This document shows positions 8,913-17,371 of a DNA stretch of 40,479 nucleotides, in pieces. Source of the stretch: Paracoccaceae bacterium (lineage in GTDB: Bacteria; Pseudomonadota; Alphaproteobacteria; Rhodobacterales; Rhodobacteraceae). Location of the stretch: assembly GCA_902602765.1 (NCBI GenBank), contig CACKSH010000016.1, forward strand, positions 1 to 40,479, given 5' to 3'. Every line of letters begins with the position of its first letter. The first letter of the stretch is position 1. The notes beneath the pieces are model-generated. The model saw only the letters and a program-made list of their open reading frames with translations, searched no databases and had not been told where the DNA came from. Made by a program: the position numbers and the translations under genes.

Positions 8913-9674
8913 TTATATTTCCTGATTATTTAATTCGCCAAGAGCCGGCCAATATCCTTCAACTTTTTTAACTCGAAATCGAGCGTATAATTCCTCTTTG
9001 AACCAATTTCCACTTCTGACTTTGTCGATTGCTTCACGATGAGGTCCACTTAAATGAGCAAATTTTTTCATCGAGTTCAAATTAGGCCAGATCGAAAAAG
9101 TTAATTGTTGGCGCAATGGAACCTCACCCAATCCAACTTTAAACATTACATCAGTGTTATTTCCTATTCTTTGACTAATCGAAGGGGACTGCTGCCAAAA
9201 CTTTATAAGTTTTGTCCAACGAACGGTAGCCCTAGTTAAGATCGCAATTGGACCTTTTATTTCCGTAGAAGTCACAGAAAATGGTTCGTTATCAGACCAT
9301 TTGCCGCGAGAGGAGACAGCCTCCATATATATTGTTGCATGCTCAACTGATTGTGATTTATACCGCAAAAATATTTTAGAATTATTTGTAAATTCCAATG
9401 CTTCCTCTGAGGTATCCCACACGCACAATATAGCGTAGACCCCTAAATTAGGAATTGGCGTGAATCCTTGGTCTGTACCGGAACCTAATAGCTTCCAGAA
9501 ACGTAAATTATTCAACTTTTTGAGTTTTTGCCTAGCGAGTCCCATCATGGCAAAGGCCCAAAGTTGGCGCATTACCCCGTCGAAACGATAAAGGCTTATA
9601 GTTACCGTCTGTATAATATGCCTCCGATTAACAAAACATAGCAGGGGTTGCCAGTAGTGAACCACAAAAGACAT
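8913..9674 (-). CDS. crtA: Spheroidene monooxygenase CrtA (start codon unusual)
   Basis: CrtA is the oxygenase converting spheroidene to spheroidenone, the main carotenoid of aerobic Rhodobacterales phototrophs. Family landmarks: QTVTISLYRFDG, WKLLGSGTDQGFTPIPN and GLGEVPLRQQLTFSIWP. The coordinates given run to the first ATG of the frame (9674), which adds about 20 residues not typical of the family. The conserved family start MQTV aligns to an ATA codon at complement 9612-9614, and a CGGAGG ribosome-binding site lies 6 bases upstream (complement 9621-9626). Translation may therefore begin at ATA or the adjacent ATT, giving 233 aa. The ATG at 9674 has no visible ribosome-binding site, and the proposed promoter would make it nearly leaderless. 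Confidence 0.9.
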   Translation of the reverse strand: MSFVVHYWQPLLCFVNRRHIIQTVTISLYRFDGVMRQLWAFAMMGLARQKLKKLNNLRFWKLLGSGTDQGFTPIPNLGVYAILCVWDTSEEALEFTNNSKIFLRYKSQSVEHATIYMEAVSSRGKWSDNEPFSVTSTEIKGPIAILTRATVRWTKLIKFWQQSPSISQRIGNNTDVMFKVGLGEVPLRQQLTFSIWPNLNSMKKFAHLSGPHREAIDKVRSGNWFKEELYARFRVKKVEGYWPALGELNNQEI

Positions 9675-9678
9675 CTAT

Positions 9679-9721
9679 TGTAAAATAAAATGGACAGATG
9701 TATTGTCAATTTAATATGACA
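9679..9721. promoter_or_regulatory. Double PpsR/CrtJ operator between crtA and crtI
   Basis: Two perfect TGT-N12-ACA palindromes, at 9679-9696 and 9704-9721, separated by 7 bp. PpsR/CrtJ binds this motif cooperatively at paired sites and represses pigment genes under oxygen or light (known in Rhodobacter). On the minus strand, TTGACA (9704-9709) lies 16 bp before TATTTT (9682-9687), a plausible sigma70-type promoter for crtA-bchIDO that both operators overlap. The arrangement argues that crtI starts downstream, at 9752. Confidence 0.8.
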
Positions 9722-9751
9722 CGTTTAGAGCCAAATCTTAAAATACCTGTG

Positions 9752-11260
9752 ATGTCACCCGCCAAACCCTCCGCTGTAGTAATAGGAGCTGGATTGGGAG
9801 GTTTGTCGGCTGCGATGCGACTGGGTTCAAAGGGTTACTCTGTAACAGTAGTTGATCGATTGGACCGAGTGGGTGGCAGAGGTTCATCGGTTTCAAGAAA
9901 TGGTTTTAGATTTGACCTAGGGCCAACAATACTGACAGTTCCTCAAGTTTTTGAAAAGCTTTGGCAAGACTGTGGAAGGGACTTTGCAGCAGATGTTGAT
10001 TTAGTGCCCTTGGATCCTTTTTACGAAATAAGATGGCAAGATGGAACCCGTTTTCAAGTTCGAAGTAGTGAAAAAGATATGCTTGCAGAAGTTGCTAAAA
10101 ACTTTCCAAAAGATTTAAAGGGTTACAGCAAATTTCTTAAAGATTGTGAAAAACGGTATGTTTTTGGTTTTGAGGGCTTAGGTAGAAAGCCTATGAATAA
10201 GCTTTGGGATTTATTAAAAGAACTCCCTGGATTTATACGATTGAGAGCTGATCGATCTGTATATGCGCATGTGTCCACTAGAGTAAAAGATCCTAAATTC
10301 AGGATGGCTTTGTCCTTTCATCCGCTTTTTATTGGTGGAGACCCAAGGAATGTAACTTCAATGTATATTTTGGTCAGTCATCTGGAAAAGGCTTTTGGTG
10401 TTCATTACGTCAAAGGTGGAGTTCAAGCTTTGGCCGATGCAATGGCTAGTGTGGTCAGGGAGCAGGGTGGTCAGGTCCTATTAAATTCAAACGTTGAGAC
10501 TATAACTCAAAATAATCATAGGGCTACTGGCGTCATATTAGAAAATGGGTTGCAACTCAATGCTGAAATTGTTGTTTCAAATGCAGATCCAAGCTGGACC
10601 TACAGTAAACTTCTTCGGGAGCATAAAAAAAGGCGGTGGTCGGAAAAAAGGTTAAATAAGTCACGGTGGTCAATGGGGCTTTTCGTTTGGTATTTCGGCA
10701 CTAGGAATACCAAAGAAAAATGGCAGGATGTTGGGCATCATACAATTATGAATGGTCCTCGTTATCGTGGGTTGTTGAGTGACATTTTTGATAAATGTTT
10801 TTTGGCGGAAGATATGTCAATTTATCTTCATCGTCCATCGGTCACAGACCCAAGCGTAGCACCGAAAGGTGATGACTGTTTTTATGCACTGTCACCTGTT
10901 CCAAATCTTAAAACGACATCTCCAATAGATTGGCTCCGAGAAATAGATAGCTATAAAAATAACATGCGAAGTGTTCTAGAAAAAACAATCCCTGGTTTTT
11001 CTGATCACATTGTTGCAGAGCATATATTAACTCCAAAAGATTTTGAGGACCGTTATTTAAGCCCCTTCGGCTCTGGGTTTTCCCTTGAGCCTAGGATTTT
11101 TCAATCCGCATGGTTCAGACCTCACAATATTAGCGAAGAAATTGAAAACCTTTATCTTGTTGGTGCAGGAACCCATCCAGGTGCAGGTATTCCAAGCGTT
11201 GTAACATCATCAGAAGTTTTAGCGCAGCTGGTTGCTGATCCAGTCTTGAAGGGTAGTTAA
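9752..11260 (+). CDS. crtI: Phytoene desaturase
   Basis: A 502-aa FAD-dependent desaturase that introduces double bonds into phytoene to give neurosporene/lycopene. It has an N-terminal dinucleotide-binding motif VVIGAGLGGLSAAMRLG (from residue 9) and the CrtI C-terminal signature LVGAGTHPGAGIPSVV. The ATG at 9752 was chosen because it yields the family N-terminus MSP..AVVIGAG. Earlier in-frame ATGs (9698, 9716) fall inside the PpsR operators. The ribosome-binding site is weak. It is followed by crtB after 1 bp. Confidence 0.95.
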   Translation: MSPAKPSAVVIGAGLGGLSAAMRLGSKGYSVTVVDRLDRVGGRGSSVSRNGFRFDLGPTILTVPQVFEKLWQDCGRDFAADVDLVPLDPFYEIRWQDGTRFQVRSSEKDMLAEVAKNFPKDLKGYSKFLKDCEKRYVFGFEGLGRKPMNKLWDLLKELPGFIRLRADRSVYAHVSTRVKDPKFRMALSFHPLFIGGDPRNVTSMYILVSHLEKAFGVHYVKGGVQALADAMASVVREQGGQVLLNSNVETITQNNHRATGVILENGLQLNAEIVVSNADPSWTYSKLLREHKKRRWSEKRLNKSRWSMGLFVWYFGTRNTKEKWQDVGHHTIMNGPRYRGLLSDIFDKCFLAEDMSIYLHRPSVTDPSVAPKGDDCFYALSPVPNLKTTSPIDWLREIDSYKNNMRSVLEKTIPGFSDHIVAEHILTPKDFEDRYLSPFGSGFSLEPRIFQSAWFRPHNISEEIENLYLVGAGTHPGAGIPSVVTSSEVLAQLVADPVLKGS

Positions 11261-11261
11261 T

Positions 11262-12281
11262 ATGTCAATTGGCTTAGAAGATGATTTAGACTATTGCGAG
11301 CGAGCCATTAAAAATGGTTCGCTCAGCTTCCATGCAGCTTCAAAACTTTTGCCGCGTAATGTTCGTAATTCTTGTTTAGCGCTTTATGCTTTTTGCAGAT
11401 TGGCTGATGATGAAGTAGATTTAAAGGAGGATAAATCTGCCTCAGTTTATGACCTCGTTGAAAGGTTAGACCAGGTTTACTCTGGTAAGCCAAGAAATCT
11501 CCCAATGGACCGTGCTTTCACTAGAATGGTTGAGGAAACCCAGATGCCGAAAGCCCTGCCAGAAGCGCTTATAGAGGGCTTAGTTTGGGATGCAATGGAG
11601 CGGCGATATAAAACTTTTGAAGAATTAGTTGCTTACTCAGCAAGGGTTGCTTCAGCAGTTGGAGTAATGATGTGTGTAATTATGCGTCAACGTGATTCCA
11701 ACGTGCTTGCACGTGCATGCGACTTGGGAGTGGCGATGCAGCTTACTAATATTGCTCGCGATATAGGAGAGGATGCTCGGGAGGGACGGTTATATATTCC
11801 ATTGAATTGGATGAACGAAGTTGGGGTCAATCCTAAACTATTTTTGGAGGCTCCTGCTCCAACGCCGGAAATACGTGGGCTGGCACATCGTTTATTATCA
11901 AAAGCAGAAATTTTATATCAAAGATCGGAATCAGGGATAGTATGCTTACCCAGAACTGTACGGCCTGCTATGTTTTCTGCACGTCATATTTACGCTGCCA
12001 TTGGCCAAGAAATTCGAAAAAATGGCTTCGATAGTATTAGTCAGCGTGCTAAAACAACGCGTACAAAAAAGTTAGGGTTGCTTCTATTATCGTGTGCACA
12101 ATCAAGTGCTAGTTTGTTTTTACCAGGCCCTGCTACTCTTTATGCTCCCCCGTTGGAACAAACAAAATTTCTTGTTACTGCCGCGGAATTAAGGAAACCG
12201 GAAGACTCTGATTGGAGTGATCGTTTTATTTCTGTATTGGAGCAGTTACGGCAAAGAGATCTCGAACAATATGGCACGTAG
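11262..12281 (+). CDS. crtB: Phytoene synthase
   Basis: A 339-aa squalene/phytoene synthase-family enzyme joining two geranylgeranyl diphosphates. Both Asp-rich diphosphate-binding motifs are visible: DDEVD (49-53) and DIGED in the LTNIARDIGEDAREGRLYIP segment. It starts 1 bp after crtI, so it is translationally coupled, and is followed by tspO after 30 bp. Length agrees with Rhodobacter CrtB. Confidence 0.96.
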   Translation: MSIGLEDDLDYCERAIKNGSLSFHAASKLLPRNVRNSCLALYAFCRLADDEVDLKEDKSASVYDLVERLDQVYSGKPRNLPMDRAFTRMVEETQMPKALPEALIEGLVWDAMERRYKTFEELVAYSARVASAVGVMMCVIMRQRDSNVLARACDLGVAMQLTNIARDIGEDAREGRLYIPLNWMNEVGVNPKLFLEAPAPTPEIRGLAHRLLSKAEILYQRSESGIVCLPRTVRPAMFSARHIYAAIGQEIRKNGFDSISQRAKTTRTKKLGLLLLSCAQSSASLFLPGPATLYAPPLEQTKFLVTAAELRKPEDSDWSDRFISVLEQLRQRDLEQYGT

Positions 12282-12311
12282 CAACTACGATTTTCTGAAT
12301 TTTAAAATGCT

Positions 12312-12758
12312 ATGTTCTGGTTAGATTTTTTTATTTTTTTATTCGCATGTATGGCTGCAGGCCTAACAGGTTCACTTTTCCCACCAGGACAATGGTACTC
12401 TGAATTAAATAAACCAATATGGACTCCACCCAACTGGGTTTTCCCTGTCGCTTGGCCAATTCTTTACCTATGCATGTCTTACAGTGGCGCAACTCTAGCA
12501 AGTATTGATAGTGCGGGGTCTGCGTTGGCATTATGGGCGCTGCAAATAGCCCTAAATACCTTATGGACTCCAGTATTTTTTGGATTAGAAAACATAAAAG
12601 TTGGCTTAATTGTTATTTTTCTCTTATTGCTGACTGTTGCAATTTGTACATATGTTTTCTGGATGCAATCATTTTTATCTGGACTGCTGTTCCTACCATA
12701 TTTGGCTTGGGTAACCTTTGCAGCTGCGTTAAATATGGCTGTATTTAGGCTAAATTAA
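12312..12758 (+). CDS. tspO: TspO/MBR family tryptophan-rich sensory protein
   Basis: A 148-aa protein with about five membrane segments and the family signature NKPIWTPPNWVFPVAWPILY (33-52). In R. sphaeroides TspO is an outer-membrane tetrapyrrole-responsive protein that lowers pigment gene expression in oxygen. A tspO gene next to crtB is the usual Rhodobacter arrangement. It is convergent with crtC, only 4 bp apart, and I see no room for a classical terminator between them. Confidence 0.94.
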   Translation: MFWLDFFIFLFACMAAGLTGSLFPPGQWYSELNKPIWTPPNWVFPVAWPILYLCMSYSGATLASIDSAGSALALWALQIALNTLWTPVFFGLENIKVGLIVIFLLLLTVAICTYVFWMQSFLSGLLFLPYLAWVTFAAALNMAVFRLN

Positions 12759-12762
12759 ACAA

Positions 12763-13737
12763 TTATTTAAATGTCCAACGCTTCCTTCGAGGAACACGTA
12801 CGGCGAGCATTGCTAAAATCATAGGATTGCGGAATCGATGAAGATCTAGAGCTTCAAAGACGCCTGTAGTTTTTTGTCCGTCAAGCGTTGTTTCAACTGC
12901 AGCCCGGCTATAAAATGGTGCATCTAACATATTTTTAATCTGCCTTGGTTCAGAAGATTTATCACATCGAGTGCTGCGTTTAATAGACCAAAGGCTGCGT
13001 TTAAATTTTTTGATTGGAGGAGTGTCTACAATCGAAGATCCCTTTCCATCTAAATCGAAATTAAACGCGTAGCTTTCCTTCTTCCCATCTTTGAGCTCAA
13101 GATCGTAGAAGCACTTTGTCCCGCCAGAAATAGGAAATCGACCCCATGTCCAGTAATTAAAATCTTGCTCAAGTGCTCGAGTACCAAAATTTGCATCAAA
13201 ATAGCCGTGCCCTGACCATTTCCAGCCCGACATGTTTAGGTCTACGTCAATTTCTGCAGTTGGGGCGAACGGCCTCCAAATATGGGTGCCAGAAGAAGTT
13301 AAAGGTAACTCTACATCGGTGACTGACTTTGGCTTAACAATAATTGTACCTTTAATACGAGATATAAAAGGTAAGCTACTGACTTCATTTATAGATATTA
13401 CTAAACTTTTCTCCACCTCGTCCCAAATCATAGAAGAAGGGCCAACTGTAAGGCTGTATTTAGATTGCTGTAAAGCAGAAATCCCTCGGTCCGTCATTGT
13501 AAATCGACCACCAGGGCCGTAAGTTGCAACATTTATACAGACGTTATTTTGAGGAACTTTTCTTCCTGACCATTTATACCAAGGGGAAAAAACTGAGCCA
13601 ATAAAAGCAATAATTGAGATTGCTTTTCCACTTACCGGGTCGATGCCGTCAATGTACCACCAGGCATATCCATTTGAGGGAACGTCGATATTGAAGTTTG
13701 GCCCTTTGTCATCTCCTCGACCGCCAGCTGAGCGCAA
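12763..13737 (-). CDS. crtC: Carotenoid 1,2-hydratase CrtC (start uncertain)
   Basis: Hydroxyneurosporene synthase, adding water across the terminal C1-C2 double bond. Family landmarks: GPNFNIDVPSNGYAWWYIDG near the N-terminus, IIAFIGSVFSPWYKWSG, and NVATYGPGGRFTMTDRG. The frame stays open far upstream (to 13989) inside crtD. That extension is crtD-antiphase sequence unlike CrtC, so I place the start at a TTG (13737) just before the first conserved block. There is no suitable ATG; an ATG at 13815 is the alternative. The gene overlaps the 3' end of crtD by about 105 bases, implying translational coupling. Confidence 0.85.
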   Translation of the reverse strand: MRSAGGRGDDKGPNFNIDVPSNGYAWWYIDGIDPVSGKAISIIAFIGSVFSPWYKWSGRKVPQNNVCINVATYGPGGRFTMTDRGISALQQSKYSLTVGPSSMIWDEVEKSLVISINEVSSLPFISRIKGTIIVKPKSVTDVELPLTSSGTHIWRPFAPTAEIDVDLNMSGWKWSGHGYFDANFGTRALEQDFNYWTWGRFPISGGTKCFYDLELKDGKKESYAFNFDLDGKGSSIVDTPPIKKFKRSLWSIKRSTRCDKSSEPRQIKNMLDAPFYSRAAVETTLDGQKTTGVFEALDLHRFRNPMILAMLAVRVPRRKRWTFK

Positions 13738-15191
13738 AGAGTTGCCATTGGAACTCCTGCTCCGGGATGTACCCCGCCCCCCACTAGAAAAAGGTTTTGC
13801 AGGGGCGTTACGCATTTGGGGCGCTTCAACGTCGCTAGTAGGCTGTGAGGGCTCCGACCGTAGAGTGACCCGTCCGATGCTGGAAAAAGTTCCTCGAAGT
13901 CGTGAGGTGTTGATAGGTTCGCCCTTTTTAGCTTTGACTGAAAGTTCAGGCCAAACATTTCCAGCCGTTTGAAGGTTAATTCTTTGCATTGTTCATAATC
14001 CTCTGGAGTGTCTTTTCGCCTCGAAACAGGCGGAGCATTTAAAATTATTTCAAACCGTTCAGTCTTTGGGTATGGTGCATTTTTGCCTCGATCTTGAGCG
14101 CAAATATAAATGGATGGATCAATTGGCATTCTGCCTTTTTTTATGTCATTAAACTCTGAATTAGGTTCATCTGAAAAAAAGACATTGTGGTGAACTAGAT
14201 CTGGGCCAGAAACTTTAGCATCGAAGCCCCAAACATATGCTGATAGACTTCGTGCTCCAGTAGCTTCTTTCGCTGCAGCTTTTTTCACGCTCTGCCCAAG
14301 TTCTCCCAATGCTAATGCTCGTGGATCTCCATTAAAAATAAATTTATTAGCCTCATGTTTTTTCCCGAAAGTGTCAGTAATAGAAACTACTCTATCACCT
14401 TTTGTATTAAATTCTTTTATGTCTGTCCTGTAATTAAAAGACGCGCCACGAGTTTTGGCTAGCTGCTCTATCACCCGTGCAAGTTTTCTCATTCCACCCT
14501 TAATTGACCAAACTCCTTTTGCCTCTGCTTGCCAAACAAGTGAAAGAAGGGCTGGGGATTCCAATGGTGAACCTCCAACATAGGTTGCATATCGCCCAAA
14601 TAATTGTCTTAAGCGTCTATCTTGAAATCTATAATTAAGTAAACTACTTAGCGTGCGAAGTGGATGCATTTTTGACAGAATTTTTGGATTAGAGAGAACT
14701 GCACGATTCATGTCTAATATTGATGGTCTTGGGTTTTGCATCACAGGTAGGTCAAAACATGAGAATAAATCCCTCGTGTCACAAAAGTATTTTTCAAATT
14801 CTATGGCGGAGCTGGATCCGCTAAAATCCATTATAGCATCTCTTGATGTCTCGAAGTCGTCATAGAGGTCCAAAGACGTTCCGTCAGGCCACCAGTGCCT
14901 AGCGATAATTTTTTGCCTTACCAAGTCAACATGTTCAAAAATATCTTCACCAACTGATTTAAATAATTTTTGAAAAATTGGCAAAAGGGTAAGAACTGTA
15001 GGCCCTATATCGATCTCACCTGTAGAGCCTGTAATTGTTCTAAGTTTGCCGCCAGCACTGTTGGCTCTTTCGATTACTTCTACATCATAGCCCAAGTGCG
15101 ATAGGCGTAGTGATGATGCGAGGCCACCAATACCAGCCCCTACTATTATGACTTTGTCCTTATTCGCTACTGGTACCTGATGAAGGGTCAT
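13632..15191 (-). CDS. crtD: Methoxyneurosporene dehydrogenase CrtD
   Basis: A 519-aa CrtI-family FAD desaturase acting at C3-C4 of hydroxylated or methoxylated carotenoids in the spheroidene branch. It has VIIVGAGIGGL (15-25), the family C-terminal LVGGGVHPGAGVPMA, and GGSPLESPALLSLVWQAEAK in the middle. The gene is divergent from crtE across a region with a PpsR-type operator. The 3' end overlaps crtC. No strong ribosome-binding site is visible before the ATG at 15191. Confidence 0.94.
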   Translation of the reverse strand: MTLHQVPVANKDKVIIVGAGIGGLASSLRLSHLGYDVEVIERANSAGGKLRTITGSTGEIDIGPTVLTLLPIFQKLFKSVGEDIFEHVDLVRQKIIARHWWPDGTSLDLYDDFETSRDAIMDFSGSSSAIEFEKYFCDTRDLFSCFDLPVMQNPRPSILDMNRAVLSNPKILSKMHPLRTLSSLLNYRFQDRRLRQLFGRYATYVGGSPLESPALLSLVWQAEAKGVWSIKGGMRKLARVIEQLAKTRGASFNYRTDIKEFNTKGDRVVSITDTFGKKHEANKFIFNGDPRALALGELGQSVKKAAAKEATGARSLSAYVWGFDAKVSGPDLVHHNVFFSDEPNSEFNDIKKGRMPIDPSIYICAQDRGKNAPYPKTERFEIILNAPPVSRRKDTPEDYEQCKELTFKRLEMFGLNFQSKLKRANLSTPHDFEELFPASDGSLYGRSPHSLLATLKRPKCVTPLQNLFLVGGGVHPGAGVPMATLCAQLAVEEMTKGQTSISTFPQMDMPGGTLTASTR

Positions 15192-15220
15192 AATTGAATT
15201 GTTGACTCGAATAGATAATA

Positions 15221-15260
15221 TGTCCAGTATAATTTACACATATGTAAATAATAATTGTCA
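15221..15260. promoter_or_regulatory. PpsR/CrtJ-type operator upstream of crtE (divergent from crtD)
   Basis: One perfect TGT-N12-ACA palindrome at 15221-15238 is followed after 4 bp by a degenerate TGT-N12-TCA at 15243-15260. A TATAAT hexamer (15228-15233) lies within the first. The known role of such sites is PpsR/CrtJ repression. Its place between divergent crtD and crtE fits control of one or both genes. Confidence 0.65.
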
Positions 15261-15276
15261 CAATCGGAGTATTGCT

Positions 15277-16146
15277 TTGCTGGATAAGAGAATTGAGGCC
15301 GCTATTAGGCGTGTTGTTGGGGTTCGCGGCGAAAAATTGTCGGTGCCACAGACTCTTGATGAGGCAATTCAGTATTCTGTATTTCCTGGCGGTGCGAGAA
15401 TTCGGCCAACAATACTGCTATCAGTGGCGGTGGCGTGTGGTGATGATATTCCCTCCTTAGCGGATGCTGCCGCAGCAGCGCTGGAGATGATTCACTGCGC
15501 CAGTTTGGTTCATGATGATCTGCCATGTTTTGATAATGCAGAGACGAGGCGTGGGAAGCCGTCTGCGCATAATAAATTTGGACAGTCTACAGCTGTACTG
15601 GTAGGCGATAGTTTAATAGCCGATGCGTTTGGTGTTATCGCAAAGGCCTCAGAAAAGGATCCGGTACGAGCGACGAAGCTAATTTCGTTACTTTCTAAGT
15701 ATACTGGATTTCCAAACGGTATTTGTGCTGGGCAAGCCTGGGAAAACGAAAAAAATGTTGACTTGTCTGCTTATCATCAAACGAAAACAGGTGCATTGTT
15801 TATAGCTGCAACGCAGATGGGAGCGGCTAGTGCAGGTCATGATCCTGAGCCATGGTTTGAGTTAGGGGCTCGCATTGGAGAGGCATTTCAAGTTGCTGAT
15901 GATTTGTTAGATGTTCTTTGTTCGGAAGACGAAACTGGTAAGCCTGCTGGCCAGGATTTTATAAATCAAAGGCCAAATGCCGTTAGTGCTTATGGTATTG
16001 ATGGCGCAAAGCAGAAACTCAGAGATATACTGGGCGGGGCCATCTCATCTATTCCGTCCTGTCCAGGTGAGGCAAAACTTGCAGAGATGGTAAAGTTACA
16101 ATCAAACCGCCTATTGCCGAAGGAAAATATGAAGCCGGTGGCGTGA
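15277..16146 (+). CDS. crtE: Geranylgeranyl diphosphate synthase CrtE
   Basis: A polyprenyl synthase making GGPP, the shared precursor of carotenoids and the bacteriochlorophyll tail. Asp-rich motifs: DDLPCFD (80-86) and the later VADDLLD. GGARIRPTILLSVA (38-51) is typical. I start it at TTG (15277) because CGGAG lies 7 bases upstream and the protein then matches the ~289-aa Rhodobacter CrtE. An earlier in-frame start (15199) would put the operator region inside the gene. crtF follows 4 bp downstream. Confidence 0.94.
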   Translation: MLDKRIEAAIRRVVGVRGEKLSVPQTLDEAIQYSVFPGGARIRPTILLSVAVACGDDIPSLADAAAAALEMIHCASLVHDDLPCFDNAETRRGKPSAHNKFGQSTAVLVGDSLIADAFGVIAKASEKDPVRATKLISLLSKYTGFPNGICAGQAWENEKNVDLSAYHQTKTGALFIAATQMGAASAGHDPEPWFELGARIGEAFQVADDLLDVLCSEDETGKPAGQDFINQRPNAVSAYGIDGAKQKLRDILGGAISSIPSCPGEAKLAEMVKLQSNRLLPKENMKPVA

Positions 16147-16150
16147 AACT

Positions 16151-17287
16151 ATGGTAGTTGATAGTCCAGAAAGTAGTTTCATCAAAGGTCCTAAGTCACA
16201 TTTTTGGATGAGGGCTAAAAATAATTTATTTAAAAATCAGAAATTTCATAGGATTATCGGAAAGATACCAATTCTTTCGGGCGTCGCAAAGCGTGAAGGT
16301 GAAGATATCTTTGCGCTGATGTCTGGCTTTGTCGCGACACAGGTTCTTTTTGTTTGGATTCAAACAGGAGCGCTGCAGAAAATAGATAGAAAACCACATA
16401 CCTCTGCTATGTTATCTTCATTTTGGGGTTTTGATCTAGAGCGCACCAAAATTTTATGCCGCGCGGGTGAGGCCATTGGGCTTGTTAAAGAAAACAAAGG
16501 TACCTATCGCCTAACGCGCAAGGGGGCAGTAATTATCGGCTTGCCGGGTGTGGCGGATCTCATTGAACATCATAAGATTCTTTACAGAGATCTGCTGAAC
16601 CCATTGGATTTTTTTAGAGGTGTTGAGGAAACGCATCTCTCAAAGTTTTGGCCCTATGTTTTTAGCGGCGGTATGGACCTAAGTCCTAGTGACGTGGAGC
16701 AATACAGTAATTTAATGAGCGAATCTCAATACATGGTCGCAGCTGACACGCTTAATTCAGTCAATATACCACCAAAGTGCCGTTTCTTAGACGTGGGTGG
16801 TGGAAAAGGCACCTTTATAAGTGAGTTAAGTAAAATATATCCGAAGGTAGATGTAGCAGTTTTTGATCTGCCAGGCTCGCATTCCAAGAATGCACAGCAC
16901 ACTTGTATTACTGGGTCTTTCAAGGAAGATGAGCTGCCTGAAGGATATGATATAATATCTCTAGTACGTATACTTTATGACCATCGTGACAATACAATTG
17001 AGAGCTTACTTGCTAAAGTCCATCGTGCGCTAGGTCCAGGTGGTCGTTTGATAGTTTCTGAGCCAATGCTTGGCCCTGATAGACCTTCAATATGGGGTGA
17101 TGTGTATTTTGCTATTTATACACTGGCCATGTGCACAGGGAAAACACGATCTCCCAACCAAGTGTCTGACTTAATTAAAGCTGCAGGATTTGTGGATATT
17201 AAAATTCATAAATCCAGACGTCCTTTTATTACGACAGTAATAGAGGCTCGCAAAAGTAAAATCACAAAAAATGTCAAAAAAAATTGA
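16151..17287 (+). CDS. crtF: Hydroxyneurosporene O-methyltransferase CrtF
   Basis: A 378-aa SAM-dependent methyltransferase making the 1-methoxy group of spheroidene. An N-terminal winged-helix dimerisation part precedes the SAM motif FLDVGGGKGTF (212-222). The later GPGGRLIVSEPML and TGKTRSPNQVSDLIKAAGF segments are typical of the plant-type O-methyltransferase fold. The last codons run into the first PpsR operator of the bchC promoter, so the stop and the regulatory site overlap. Confidence 0.94.
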   Translation: MVVDSPESSFIKGPKSHFWMRAKNNLFKNQKFHRIIGKIPILSGVAKREGEDIFALMSGFVATQVLFVWIQTGALQKIDRKPHTSAMLSSFWGFDLERTKILCRAGEAIGLVKENKGTYRLTRKGAVIIGLPGVADLIEHHKILYRDLLNPLDFFRGVEETHLSKFWPYVFSGGMDLSPSDVEQYSNLMSESQYMVAADTLNSVNIPPKCRFLDVGGGKGTFISELSKIYPKVDVAVFDLPGSHSKNAQHTCITGSFKEDELPEGYDIISLVRILYDHRDNTIESLLAKVHRALGPGGRLIVSEPMLGPDRPSIWGDVYFAIYTLAMCTGKTRSPNQVSDLIKAAGFVDIKIHKSRRPFITTVIEARKSKITKNVKKN

Positions 17288-17315
17288 CACTCCCGATTGT
17301 CAGGTTAAACTGACA
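17272..17315 (+). promoter_or_regulatory. Double PpsR/CrtJ operator and promoter of the bchC-puf superoperon
   Basis: Two perfect TGT-N12-ACA palindromes at 17272-17289 and 17298-17315, exactly 8 bp apart, the classic spacing at Rhodobacter bchC. TTGACA (17284-17289) followed after 16 bp by TAAACT (17306-17311) is a plausible sigma70-type promoter overlapped by both sites. bchC starts 56 bp downstream of the second site. This is the best-formed control site in the window. Confidence 0.85.
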
Positions 17316-17371
17316 CTTATTACGACTTTTTACTGTAGCGATAAAGCAAGTGTCAGGGATAAGGGATAAGG

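Noticed and set aside
9698-9751. Longer crtI start at 9698 or 9716
   Set aside because: These codons lie in the perfect PpsR operators and add residues not seen in CrtI. ATG 9752 gives the family N-terminus.
13738-13989. Long N-terminal extension of CrtC
   Set aside because: This is crtD sequence read in another frame, low-complexity and Ser/Arg/Gly-rich, with no similarity to CrtC.
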